Assembly (NCBI RefSeq): GCF_014905175.1
Contig: NC_057790.1
Span: 2,790,001 to 2,854,000, forward strand
DNA: 64,000 nt
DNA from: Aphidius gifuensis
Lineage: Eukaryota; Arthropoda; Insecta; Hymenoptera; Braconidae
Direction: 5' to 3'
The notes beneath the pieces were generated by a model, which had not been told where the DNA came from, did not search any database, and was given only the letters and a program-made list of their open reading frames with translations. Position numbers and translations under genes: made by a program. This document shows, in pieces, positions 1-12,489 of the stretch; within the stretch, counting starts at the first letter, position 1, and the number at the start of each line of letters is the position of its first letter.

Positions 1-3000
1 ATTTTTTTTTCTATTGTTATAGATTCGGTAATTCAGAAAAATAATTCAACAGTGTAAAAATTTTATGATATTTTTATTTTTTGTTTATCTTATTTACAAC
101 GAAAAAAAATGTGTGAGAAATTTTATTTTTATTTAATTTATTACTCATGTTAATGTTTAAATGTATATTTATAAATTAATCAATTAAAATGTTATTTATA
201 ATTCAAACATGTAACAATGTATCATCATTAATAATAAATCATTTTTTCCAGTTAAAAAAAAATTTATATACATTTTTTTTAAATATTTTAATTCTGCTTC
301 ATATTTCATAAATATTTATAACCAGCTAAAAAATATCTCAAATAGCCACGCATGTATAATTACAGCCACTTTTAATTTTAACTATATACTACAATGTTAA
401 ATTCAAAAAATATAAATAAACAAAAAAAAAAAACAAAAAAAAAATTGAATGAATTATTTCTTTGCTTGTCTTGGTAGTTTTTTTAAAAAAATTATTTTAA
501 TTTGATTTTTATTTTTGTGGTATATTGTTGTTTATTATTTTTATTTCAACTTTAGTTTATTTTTTTTTCGTTTAAAAATAAAAAAATGTGTGGCAAATAG
601 TTGCTGTATACGTGATAGGTTGATTTTATTTTTTTTTATTTTATATATAACAACGTGCTTTGACAGTTGGTCGTTTGAATTTAACGAGTTAAATGAACAA
701 GAAACTATACTTATCATTTGGACAAAAATACATTTGTCTATATGATGAAAAAAAGTCATAAAGTTTTTATTATTGACCTAAATATTGAAAGATATTTACT
801 ACATGAAGAAAATTAATTTATCCGAGATAATTTAATTTTATATATTATTAAAAGGGGTATAATAATTAAATTTTTTTGTCTCTTTTTTTTTGAATGATAA
901 AAAAAAGCTTCAAGAAATGAAACATCTGCTTCAAAATTTTTCTTCACTTCTTTGTACTTTTTTTAAACAATTTTTCTAAATTTCATCTCAACAGTTTATT
1001 CATTTTTTTGTATTAATACTCTTTGAAGATATGAGGAGAGAAAAAAATTATATTTTTTACAAGCGACGACACTAATGGCCCAGGCATTACCACAAAATTA
1101 GCATTTTAATTGCGTATGAGCGTGTTACGCGACAAAAGTGCTGAGAATGAATTGACATAATAAAAATAATGACAATGAAAAAGAAAAAAAAAAATTAAGA
1201 TAAACGAAAATGTGTCAAGAAAAACGACAACTTTATAATGTAAATAATTTTAAAAAATTATGTCAACTATTTTTTTTCTTTGTTTGATATATAATAATAA
1301 TACTAATATTTCGATTCTGTTCTTTTATTTTTTTTTTTTACAAACTTTACAAGAGTTTAATTAAATTTATGTTGAAAATTAAATTGCCAAATTATTTATC
1401 TTTAAATTCCACCTGTTACAAAATCATTAAAATATCCAGGAAAAAAGTGGTATGTCTTTATATATACAGCGGTAGTTAATTATGTTAGTATTTACACTTG
1501 GAAAATATTAAAAAACAATTTGAAAATTGTAGAAATAAATAACGTAAATATTTGTTTGAAAATAATATTAAATTGAAAATTTTTCTTGTTATATTTGAAT
1601 GCATAAATTATTTATAAATTGTAATGATATATTTCTAAAGAAGAATTTTAATTGTTTAATGTTTTAACGGTACCAAAAACCAAAGAATGCATTTTCAATT
1701 CGAAAAATTTATTATTTCGATATAGAAATATTTTAACAATAACTTTTCATCGAAATATATAAACTATTAAAACTTTTTTCAAATGTTAAAAAAGCTGTTA
1801 TCCATTTTTCTATGAATTAAATAAAAATAATAATCAAAAGATGATGAAAACAAATAACTAGAATATTTGATTTGATTTTTCTCCAAGAAAAAACTCATAA
1901 AATGAAACACAAAGCTTTATAATAATTTTTCTCAGAAATAACAATACAAAACAATCAAATTTTAAAATAAAATCACAAATTAAAAGTACTTTCATAAGCT
2001 CAAAATTTTTATAATTAGTTTTTCATTGAAATACATTTTTACAATTTGTGTATAGAATATAAATTTGTAATTATATTACCTTGACAATAACAAAAATTTT
2101 CATTGTTTATACTCGTTTCAAATTTTGTCAAAATAGCTAATAAAAATTTATCATCAAATTAAAAATAAAATGACAATCAAATATTTCAAAAGTAAATCAT
2201 AAAAATGTATATTAAATTTTTTTCTAAATGAATAGTATTAAAATAAATACTAATTTCATTATTAATTTACATTAAAATAAATAAAAACATCAATTTAAAA
2301 AAAAATAATATAAGTAGTGTACCTTAGTCTTAAATTATTATTCAATGTTTTTTGTATATATTGTAAGTCTATTAAAAAAATTGCATTGGTTATGCAATGG
2401 TATTCACTTGTTAAACACAGGGTGACTTTTATTCGTTGGATACCAGTTGTAGACTTGAATGTGTAGAATCAATATAGAAAGAACAGCCGGAAAAAGGTAC
2501 ATCGTTGAATGAGATCACAAAAGCATTCAATTCGATCCAACGACTTTTCTTTCCTAATACAACCTTCATTTCTGGTGCTTTTTTTGTTTTTTTTTTCCCA
2601 TTTCCTGTGCTACCAGAATTCGTTTCTTTTTCTCTTCTATCTTTTCCAATTGGAAGGCAATGTCCTCAGGGATCCTTTACTATATATATCAATCCATTTT
2701 TGAGTTACAAAAAATTTTTTATAATAGAATCTAAAAAAATATTTATTATTCTCCAGTGACATTTTTTCAAATATTCACCCAAGACAGAAATAAATTTTTA
2801 ACAAGTTATGTATATACTTGATCAAAAAGTTTTTAATCATCATTAGTGATAGAACAAAATTCAACTGATGATATTTTTAATTATTAAGTTTCAATATTAT
2901 TGTAACCTCAATAAGCTCATTTCTCAGTTGAAAAAAAAACCAATCAATTTTTAGAATAAAATAAAAGTTGAGTCATCAAAATATTTCTACTTTAAAAAAT

Positions 3001-3448
3001 TGTTAAAGATATTATATTTTTTTTTTCCATGCAGTGTTCAATAAAATATTCCAAGGGTTTTGATACTTATCGGAAATGAATGCTCCAATCTTCAAATAGG
3101 ATTTGGGGTTACCAGGAAAATCTTTTATAGCATATATACAGAAGAGGGACGGTAATATTCCTCAATAGTATATACAGCATCTGAAAAATAAAAAAAAAAA
3201 AAGATTTGTTTACCGTCATTCAGGTTTTAGTTTTTATTTTATCATATTTTATTTATTTATCTATTTGATTTTTTTTATTTGGCAATTCATCAAGATAATA
3301 TATATACTGATTTTCAATTAAACTAAATTTCGTAAAGTGGTTTTTGTGCTTAGTCGTAATTAAATTTAAAGCATAGCAATTTCAAACGTAATAATGACCA
3401 GTCACAACCAACAATCTAAACACCCCTTCAACTGAACAAGCCCCAATC

Positions 3449-3667
3449 TCAGTGCTTACCTCGTAAACCACCATCAACTAAGAGGCAAGTTGAGGATGTT
3501 GTGTGTATTCCAACAATCACCGTCTTCCATGATAACAATATATACAAGCTAGAATTGAAGTGTGGTCGTCGTCTTCGAATAGAATCACTTGTTTGGCAAA
3601 ATATCATCAGATGAATAAGGGCTACACACCAAGAACATCCTGTCGAAATGATAAAGAACAATACCAT
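3449..3667 (-). CDS. Possible first coding exon with signal-peptide-like N-terminus (weak)
   Basis: On the minus strand an ATG at 3667 opens a frame that starts with a hydrophobic stretch (MVLFFIIS, later CVALIHLMIF). It continues through an Arg-rich segment (SIRRRRPHF) to LVDGGLRG, where the DNA reads ACGAG followed by GTAAGC, a good 5' splice site at about 3,458. Base composition is balanced, unlike the surroundings. No partner exon was recognised to the left and the protein matches no family I know. It could equally be a conserved non-coding block in which a donor-like sequence occurs by chance. Confidence 0.2.
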   Translation of the reverse strand: MVLFFIISTGCSWCVALIHLMIFCQTSDSIRRRRPHFNSSLYILLSWKTVIVGIHTTSSTCLLVDGGLRGKH

Positions 3668-4708
3668 GCTGTTATATTTAAGCTTAACAAATTCAAAACT
3701 TAAAAAAGAAAAAATTCTTGATACAAAAAAAGTTTATAAATAAAAAAATATTGTTCATTTTTTTAAATGTAAAAAATAAATATTAATGCAATTGACTTTG
3801 TATTGAGTTTAAACACTTTTTTTTAACACTTTTTAGTATTATTATTATTTTTTTTTTATTTTACTTTCTCATCCACTTCCAATCCACAAAACTTTTGCGT
3901 CATCAGCTCACTTTAGCTTCAACACTTTTCCTCTTACTTCGTTTCATCTTACCACTACTACTATCAAATTCTTTTTTTTTTTTTTTTTGTTTAATTTATT
4001 TTATTTTTTTTCATTTCTTTGTTGTTGTTTTTTTTTTTTTGTTTGATATATATATATACAAAAGTTTCATTTTATACTTTATTTATTTATCTTTCCCTTC
4101 GCTTTTACCAATCTATTTCGAATGCACTGGATAGACCAAATTCGTATATATCTCCCATGACACTCCAACAAAATATATGTTCTCCATTCGCACATGCTTT
4201 GATGCCATTTTTCCCTTTTTTTTTTTTGTTCATTCGTTCGTTTATTTGTGTTTTATTTTTTTTTTTAATTGAATAGGTTAATGAAACAAAAATTAAACGT
4301 GAATTCAATAATACCAAAATTGTTCATGCCTTGTTGAAGATTTTCCAGTAAAATTAAATTGTTTTTTTTTATTTTTACTGACAATTAATTATTATTTTGT
4401 CATTTAATTGGATTGTTAATTCAAAATTTTATAAATGAAAATTAATTTTATGCGCTTGGATAAATGAAATACAGTTTTGTCTGTGTTGAATTTAATTTCA
4501 TGTTTCCAAAGAGACGCATCAGCAAAGATGTGTTTTTTTTTTTTTTCGGATAAGCTTTATTCTACATTTTCCTTACATCGTTTTTGTTCATTTTCCTCTT
4601 GAGAGTTATCTCATCTTGACTCTAGTTTTTGCCAACGTCTTGATTTTTTTATTTTATTTTTTCATTATAACTTATTGTTCTGTTCTTTTTCATCTTCGAC
4701 ATGCAGAC

Positions 4709-4726
4709 ACAACGGATTTCCGTTGT
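4709..4726. repeat. Short perfect inverted repeat
   Basis: ACAACGGA and TCCGTTGT flank a two-base centre, giving an 8-bp-per-arm palindrome inside a base-balanced island (about 4,690-4,800). It could be a dimeric transcription-factor site. Nothing else supports a function. Confidence 0.5.
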
Positions 4727-5182
4727 CTTTACTTGTCGGCGACTGTAATACCGGAAATTTAGTGAAAGCTTCAAGCCATTGTGGTCGATAAAAGGTAAAA
4801 CAAAACAAACACCATTGTCATTATTTATTTTTATGAAAATTCTTTAAATTTTTAACCTATTTTAAGTTTAACAAAGTATGTATTTTTTTTACTCAGTTAT
4901 CTGTTGTTTCTGGAAATATTTTATCAGTTTAATTTATACAAAATACGATAACTTAGTAAAACACAAGCTGTGTTACAAATTATCAATCTCTTTGATGTAT
5001 AAACTGGGTAATGGTGTTAATAATTCAATTCATCTGTACAAAAGATACAAAAGAGAATATGAAAAAAACTAAAAAGTAAAAAAACTAAAAAAAAAAAAAA
5101 AGCTAAAGGAAATCGTTTGATGGTTGGTTGTAAATTTTGTTACAATAATAATTTAAAATACTTTCAGTATGTTGAACATCAG

Positions 5183-5205
5183 TAAAATGTGTTTTACACA
5201 TTTTA
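5183..5205. repeat. Short perfect hairpin
   Basis: TAAAATGTGT and its reverse complement ACACATTTTA are separated by TTT. In DNA this AT-rich, a 10-bp hairpin can arise by chance. Confidence 0.5.
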
Positions 5206-8200
5206 TATAATATAAAAGTTTAACAAACTTTCACTGTGGTATATTATTGGTTTCTCAGTTTAATAACAAGTCTTTTTGCTCCATCAAAATGAGCCATTGT
5301 ACTTATAAGCTCAAGTGGCTATACTGAATATTTAGTATCGCTTTATTTTTGAGCTCATGAACTGTACAACGTACATTTGTGGGAAATTATTTTCTAATTG
5401 TTGAAATGGACGATAGGGTGGAAAAGCCAAGTGGACAATAGACCACTTTGAACGACATTTGTTCAAATAATTACAGCAGAAATCGACATGTATGAATTCA
5501 TTATTGACCAAATTCATGTATATGTTATGTTGAATTTTGTGTTGTCGATGAAATTTTGTGTGTGTTACTGTATTTTGAGATTCATAATATTAATGCTAGT
5601 TAATTTCAAATGCTTGTATTATTTATTATTATACAAATGAAAATTTGTGAAGCATCAAATTTTCATTCTATTGAAATGAATTATTAAAGGGTTGTTATAT
5701 AACCGTATATTTACTGAGACAATATTAGGTGTTGAACACAGTATCGACAGTAATTTTCAATGTACCTTTTTAATATTTTTATATTAATGTGTCAAAGTAG
5801 TTACATAAAAATATCTTGTCAGTGTAGATCTTTGTGGATATAACTGTTGTAGCACGTGCTATACTCTAACACTTTATCGCTTTAACTGGCTTAGGATTAT
5901 CTTCGATTATTTTTACTATGTATGTATATACTTGCTTATCTTAAGCTATTATAGATATTGTTAATTTTGCCGTTATTCCCCTGACCCAGCATCTTTGTGG
6001 CTTCTCAAGTGCAGTTTAGGGTTTTTTTTTGTTTCTATTCTATTGTTTACATTGAATGTTATTGATTTTTTTTTTATTATTAAGTTATATTATTTTTTTA
6101 GTTAAAAAGATTAATGTTAAGAATTATATTTTATTGTTATTTTTTTGTTTAAATTTAAAATTTAATTTTGATTTTTTTATATCAGTTATTAATTGCAAAT
6201 AGTGATGACAAAGTACACAGTTTATTTTATTTTTTTTAGTTCTTGACATAGTACAATGACCATGTTGAAGTGATGAAAAGATATTCATGTAGCATCAAGT
6301 GTTTGAGAAGAAAAATAAAAAATTTATACTCACTTGTTTATTAGTTTTGTTTTTTAATTTAGTTTACGTTATTAAAAATTCTATTTTGATTTTATTTCTA
6401 GTTTTACGATACATGTCTTTGTGTAAATTGTTAAAATTTATATTAATTTATTTATGTACATTGCATGTTTTGATTGATTTTTGTGATAAGAGCTTTGCTA
6501 TTATCAACACTATTGAAAAAAAAAAAAATTCAAAATACAGAATAAAGTAAAATTAAAGAGAAAAAAAATTTTATAAAACTAGAAAAATCCATTGAACCAT
6601 CTTGACAATTTAATATTGAATTTAACATTATAATACACTTTCATTGTATTCAAAAATTTTCAAGATATCTTGGATCTATAAATATACGACAAATGAAAAT
6701 GTGAATTATTAATGATTTCCTAAAATTCAAGCATAAATTTACATTATTCCAATAATTCAATCATATTAATATCCATATATGTATTTAAAAAAAAAACTAT
6801 ATCAAATGGATAAAAAACAAATAATATTTTTAAAGTTAAAATTACATTAATATTTGCAATTCCAAAAATAAAATCTATATTTCATGATAAAAATACAAAT
6901 GACCTTCTTTTTATTTAACAAAATAATAATTGCAAATTTATACTATTATCTATTATTTTCACCCTCAATTTTTATTGTATTGACATCCTGATTATTATAC
7001 TTAAAATCTTTTATTCACAATATATATTCCCATCGTACTGCACACGTCAGTGAATTGAACAACAATTATGTGGGCAGAAATCTCAACTTCCCTTATTTAT
7101 TGACACCCTTCTCCCTTACCCTTACTCATCCTTATTGCTGCGTCATCAACCCTCATATACTGGTTGACTTTTTCGTTGGCTAAAATAAATCTTCAATGAA
7201 TTACTACAAAGTACGTATTCCACTCAATTAAAAAAAATATCTAATGAACCGTTAACTTGTTAAATTAATTAATTAAAATTATAATTATTTTTAATTCTTA
7301 AATTAAATAATTAACAATAAAGAAATGAATTTTTCTTTTAAAATTTTAATTCAAATAATTCATTCTATTATTTTTATAAACAAAAAATAATTGAGATAGA
7401 AAAAAAAAATATTATTTTCTTAGTTCATTTTAATTTTTGCTGATATAACAATTGGTTTATTTTTTTTTTTAGCATCAATAATTAAGCTTAGATTTGAAAA
7501 TGAACTTTGGCTTTTCTCATTAACACTGATACTCTGAAAAACCTATCGAAAAAATCTCCTCAACTTTTTCTATCTATTTTTGCAAATGTCCGAAAAATAC
7601 TATTAGTAGCAATGTCACGTTTGCCTACGTGTTTCGCGTAAAATAAATTTATTTATTTATTTATTTTATATTTTTTTTTTGTAAAGAAAGGAATGGTTCA
7701 ATTTACCCTCAACGCTTTTGCCATCGTTACTCGTAACATCAGATATAAAAATACATAAATATAGACATATGTATTTGGCATAATAACTATTGGAGACTAC
7801 AATATATACAGTTGACGTCTGAGAAAAAAAAAATACGTAAAATTTCGTTTGTTCTTTTTTTTTTTGCGAGTGATACGTTATTTTTTTATGGTTTTTGTTT
7901 AAGGGACGGCTTTGATGAAGATTTTTTTTATGATCCATCAATCCAAACGGTACTGAAGATGAACGATATGAAGTGTTTGAAAAATTATTGATTGATTTTT
8001 TTTAAAAATAAAAAATAAAACTATCATGTAAATATAATATGGAAAAAAAAATTATTCTTAATTATTTTATTAACACGACAATCAGACAAAATTATTTTAT
8101 CTATATAAAAATTTTTTCGATTAAAAAAAAATATAATCATGAAATTAAACAAAAAACAAATTTATTATTATAAATTGAAAAATAAAGAATAAATATAAAG

Positions 8201-10677
8201 AGAAAATAACTTTTCTTTTCTATTATTGTAGAAAATTGAACATCCAATCGTATTGCTTCTATTCATTTCGAAATACACAATTTTGGTATGGTTTTTTTTT
8301 TTTGTTCTATATTCTACTTTTATATATATATATAAAGAGAAACAATTTTAGTTTCATGCTGATGCTTGTCATATTTTTTGAAACATGAAAAAAAACATTG
8401 AAATAGTAAAAAAATAAAAATAAACTTGAATTTGTTTTGACAATCAATGTATTTTTTTATTTATCATTTAAAATATAAAAAAAATTATTAATTTTCTTAT
8501 AATTATTTGCTTGAAATAGAAGAAGACTTGTAATTCAAACTTGAGCAAGATATTTCTCTAACAATATTACATTAAACAACTATTCTCAAAGCTAAAAATA
8601 TATAATTTAAATTTTATTAATTTTATTTTTAATTAAAACATGCTTTGTTCTTTTTTTGAATAATAAAAAAAATTATTTACTGTTAAAATTTGTCTAAATT
8701 ATCATTGAAAAAAAATTGCATAACTCTTTTTTTTATTAAATTTATTTTTTAATTAATTTATTAATAATTTTTTATTAATTTTTTCGTATTATAAACTAAA
8801 TAATATCCAGAGTAAAGTTATTGACTAATTATTTAGTAAATTTTCATTTAATTTTCTCTCATTATGATTTAAAATTTTTAATTAAACCTACAATTCATAG
8901 CTGCATATTTTTTTAATCATTAAAAGTATGTTTTAATTTAGAATTACATTGTATATTGTTTAGCTAAATATATACCTTATCCCATATTGTTCCAATCATT
9001 CGAAATAATCTCATTTCCGTTTCGACAAACAGCAGTGTATCTAAAAAAAAGAAGAAAAAATAAATTACAAAAAAAACTTTGAGTCATCAAGAAAACAAAT
9101 AGTGTTGTATCTATTCACATTATATGTACAAAAACACCCTCTGTCACCTATATGTGTTAGATGTATGTTTAGAGCATGACGAGTCAATGTCAGATGCACA
9201 CAAACGCTTAATTTTTTTTTACGCTTGAAAACGTAACGTTAACGCTTCATATTTCAAGTTCCGGCTTTTATATATTACATCATTTGCACAAAACAATATT
9301 TTTTAATTGCCAATTATATTGATAAATAAATTCAATTTTATTTAAAAATATAATTTAAATTTTAAAAGCTAAATTTTGTGTAATAAACAACACATTGTTT
9401 AAATTTATATTTTTTTTTGTTTTGTATTATTTTGTTTTAAACAAATTTTTTTAGGTCTCCTATTGTATAAAATATACCGAGACAAAGAGTAGGTGAAAAA
9501 ATAGAAAATATATATATGAAAAAATTGATCAAACGTGTTTGAGGCATGATATTGTATTTTTTTTTTTTTATTTGATGTTTTTGATACTATGTATTTTGAT
9601 AAATTCTGAAAATGACAAGCAAGTTAAATACAAAATGTATTTCAACAACAAAAAATAATCCTTTATGTTTTTTTTTTTTTTTTTTTTTAAATATAAAATT
9701 CAAAAGTTCAAAAAGAGAAAAATATAATTTTTTATATTTTTTTTATTTTATCCCATGTTGAAGTTTCGCATCAAGCTAATATTAAAAATTCTAATGAACA
9801 TATAAAAAAATAAAAAAATAAAAAAGTAAACTAAACAAGTTGTAAACAATATATTGAGTTAAAAATTTTGAAATAATTTATTTATTTAAATTAACTATAA
9901 AGGAAATAATATTATTCATAAAAATCTTTAAATTCAATAATAAATTTATGAATTTTGAAGCTATAAAATAATGTGGTTGAACATGGTTAATTTATTGTAA
10001 AAAGCTAAAATGTCTCTTGAGTTATATTCATTTTGTTGTTATACAAATTCATGTATGTGCTCTTTGTCATCACTTGTATTTATATATATATTTATTCATG
10101 TAACTTGCACACATTTACAAACGAATGTTTTTCCTTTACTTCATACTATAACCCTGAGTAAAGTAAAAACTCTTGAAGTACATACGTGTATATAGAAAAT
10201 GTAAATGTATGGTCATTGTAGTGAAAAAGCTCGTTGAGTATAAAATAACCCGACTTGTATCAACGTATATATTCTCATGTAATGTCAACAGTTCATTAAT
10301 TAAAAGAACTCATCTCAACTAGAAAATATATTTATACAAATAATTATAATAATGATAATTATGAATTTAATTATCTTTAATTGTGTTTCGTTATGTAAAA
10401 CAAATGATAATGAACAATTAAAAAAAAAAACACACACACAATTACATAACATGTTCTTATTGATGAATTTAATAATGATATAGTGATTTTTATATAGTTA
10501 TTGTTGCAGCATGTTTTTAATTTATTTGTATAATTGTTGGATGATTGAAAAATAAAATTAAAAAAAAATATAAACCACATTACTGCTTTGAAAAATAATA
10601 ATAATAATGTTTTATTATTTAAAGTTGAAAGAAATATAAAAATATCTTATCTAGAAAAAAAAAAAAAAAAAAAAAAA

Positions 10678-10700
10678 TGCCATATCAGTTAATGTAAACA
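10678..10700 (+). promoter_or_regulatory. Initiator-like element of SPH-1
   Basis: CATATCAGTTAATGTAAAC contains TCAGTT (10685-10690), which matches the arthropod initiator TCAGT, 119 bases before the SPH-1 start codon. Closely related sequences lie at similar distances upstream of SPH-4 and SPH-5 in the correct orientation, which supports a shared core promoter. A long poly-A run lies immediately upstream, and no clear TATA box is seen. Confidence 0.45.
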
Positions 10701-11420
10701 ATAATAAATCATATTTTCAGTTTGATGAATAGTGAATATAGCATGAGTTTTTTCATTATATTTTGATGTTGGTAAGAAACAGGTAAAATTAAATAATCCA
10801 GTAGAATGATTAAAACTATGGCTTTATATTTAGAGCTACTTTTGATTTTTATGCTATCCCGTGAGTACATACGTCTAATAATATTCACCAAAATATATAT
10901 AACAATGAAAATATAAATTAAATTAATAATTTCAATGGAAAAATAATAAATAATAAATAAATAATATCAAACATATTTTTATAGTTGCTGATGGAAAAGT
11001 ATCAAGAAAACTTCAAGGTGGCTCAATTGTATCACCAGATATTATAAATCATCAAGTCTCAATACAAATAAATAATGAACATATTTGTAGTGGAATAATA
11101 ATTGGTGAACATTATGTTTTGACTGCAGCAACTTGTATTGTATTGGATCATGATATTATTTTGGGAAATATTAAAGTTCGCGCTGGTTCAAATGATCTTT
11201 TAGATAATGATTCATCCTTTTTATCATATCACGAAGTTTCATTAGTTATTATTCATCCAACATTTAACATTCGTAATTTTTGGTCAGACGACATTTGTAT
11301 ACTCAAAGTTAGTATTTATACAAAATCATTTATAAAATAATAGTATAATTTAATAATTAATTGTTTAATATTATTTAACCATTAATAAATATATAATTTT
11401 AACTATTTACAGCTTTCAAC
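10690..11420 (+). repeat. Inverted duplicate tract, copy A (SPH-1 5' region to start of exon 3)
   Basis: This tract matches the reverse complement of about 22,205-22,945. Intron 1 differs by one small indel and one substitution. Exon 2 is identical from about 11,053 to 11,307. Intron 2 differs by two substitutions. Matching fades within the first bases of exon 3 (from 11413) and upstream of the start codon. The two copies are in opposite orientation about 11 kb apart. Recent gene conversion between inverted paralogues, or a recent partial duplication, would explain this. Confidence 0.85.
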
Positions 11421-11890
11421 TGGATTAGATTTATTTTATATTAGACCTGCAAAATTACCACTGAGTAAATTAATAAAAAATATCCTTCAAATTAGTGGAT
11501 GGAGTGAAGATGTGAGTCATACATCAGATTTAATTTCTACACAACGTCTGAAACGATGTAATATTGAAAGACCGAGAAACTGTAATGAAATTTTTGGAAC
11601 AAGTCTCAATGCAAATCAATTTTGTGGATATGGAAGTCCAAGATCATGTTATCTCACTTTGGTATTAAACACATTATCATATAGATATATTCCTTCAACT
11701 ATATTTTATCGATTAAATAATCCTAAATGTTGTTTTAAAATTTCAGGGAGATGGTGGTAATCCTTTATTTTTTTATCGAACAATTTTTGGAGTTGTTTCT
11801 CTTATATCATCGTATGATGATTCACCTTTTATTTATACTCAAACTTTTAATTACAATAATTGGATTGATAATATATTACATAATTATTAA
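10806..11890 (+). CDS. SPH-1: secreted serine protease homologue, catalytically dead
   Basis: The coding exons are 10806-10860, 10985-11307, 11413-11661 and 11747-11890, giving 256 aa. All junctions are GT/AG. Exon 1 encodes a signal peptide of about 19 residues. A short basic segment (KVSRK) then precedes LQGG, where active trypsin-like enzymes have IVGG. The S1 fold is recognisable: ICSG, LTAATC, FWSDDICILK, ISGW, a C...NQFCGYG pair, and GDGGNP. The triad is broken twice: the His57 position is Thr68 and the Ser195 position is Gly212, while the Asp102 equivalent (Asp121) remains. The Cys191-Cys220 disulfide is absent, but extra cysteines occur in KRCN and RSCY. The start was chosen because all five paralogues have a 55-nt first exon ending in phase 1. 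The predicted role is a secreted non-catalytic binding protein or cofactor; the target is unknown. Exon 2 and its introns are almost identical to SPH-4, exon 3 is not. Confidence 0.88.
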
Positions 11891-11943
11891 TTAATAAATG
11901 CAATTGAAAATTATTATTTTATCATCTGTTGAAAATTTAAATG

Positions 11944-11949
11944 AATAAA
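11944..11949 (+). terminator. Polyadenylation signal of SPH-1
   Basis: AATAAA lies 54 bases after the TAA stop. Another AATAAA lies just after the stop at about 11,893. Either could serve. Confidence 0.45.
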
Positions 11950-12489
11950 CAAAATTTCCATATTAAAAAAAGTATTTTTTTTTTATTTTAGTACAAGTTA
12001 TTATTGAAGCTAAAAAAATGATAAATTAGTAACATTATCTATACCTTCCTTATCTTTTTTCTACATATTCTTTTTTTTTTATTTATACTAATACGTCAAG
12101 AATTAGATAAATTAAATAATGTATAATAAAAAAAAAATTATATCCTCTAATTTTATAAATTTAATTAATTAATAAATAAACAATTATATAGGTATCTTCA
12201 TCACTGAATATTAATACTTTCACCCCATTGAACTTGTTGAATTAAAAAATAATGTAAAAATATATTTCAATAGTTTTATTAAAAATTGATTTATCTTATA
12301 ATTAATTTTCATATTTATATAGTGATAATGATAAGGAAGCAAAAATATCGCTTAACATACATGTGCCTAATTATATTACCCGTCTAATAATACAAACAAT
12401 GATAAAATTTTTTTTTTAAATTCGAATGAAAAAAAATCTACATAATAATTTTGGCTCTCAATGAGAAGCAACTGTTGACTATAAAAAAA

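Larger units (their letters stand above)
1..10650. other. Gene-poor AT-rich stretch left of the SPH cluster
   Basis: No convincing coding region was found here. Open frames are short and dominated by Phe, Lys, Asn, Ile and Tyr from poly-T and poly-A runs. Base-balanced islands stand out at about 1,060-1,150, 2,400-2,560, 3,420-3,670, 4,690-4,800, 5,280-5,520 and 7,020-7,170. They could be regulatory DNA or unrecognised exons. The island at 3,449-3,667 is listed separately because it ends at a good splice donor on the minus strand. Confidence 0.5.

Noticed and set aside
5332..5517. 61-codon minus-strand frame with ordinary amino-acid composition
   Set aside because: No splice sites, signal peptide or known motif; more likely part of a conserved non-coding block.
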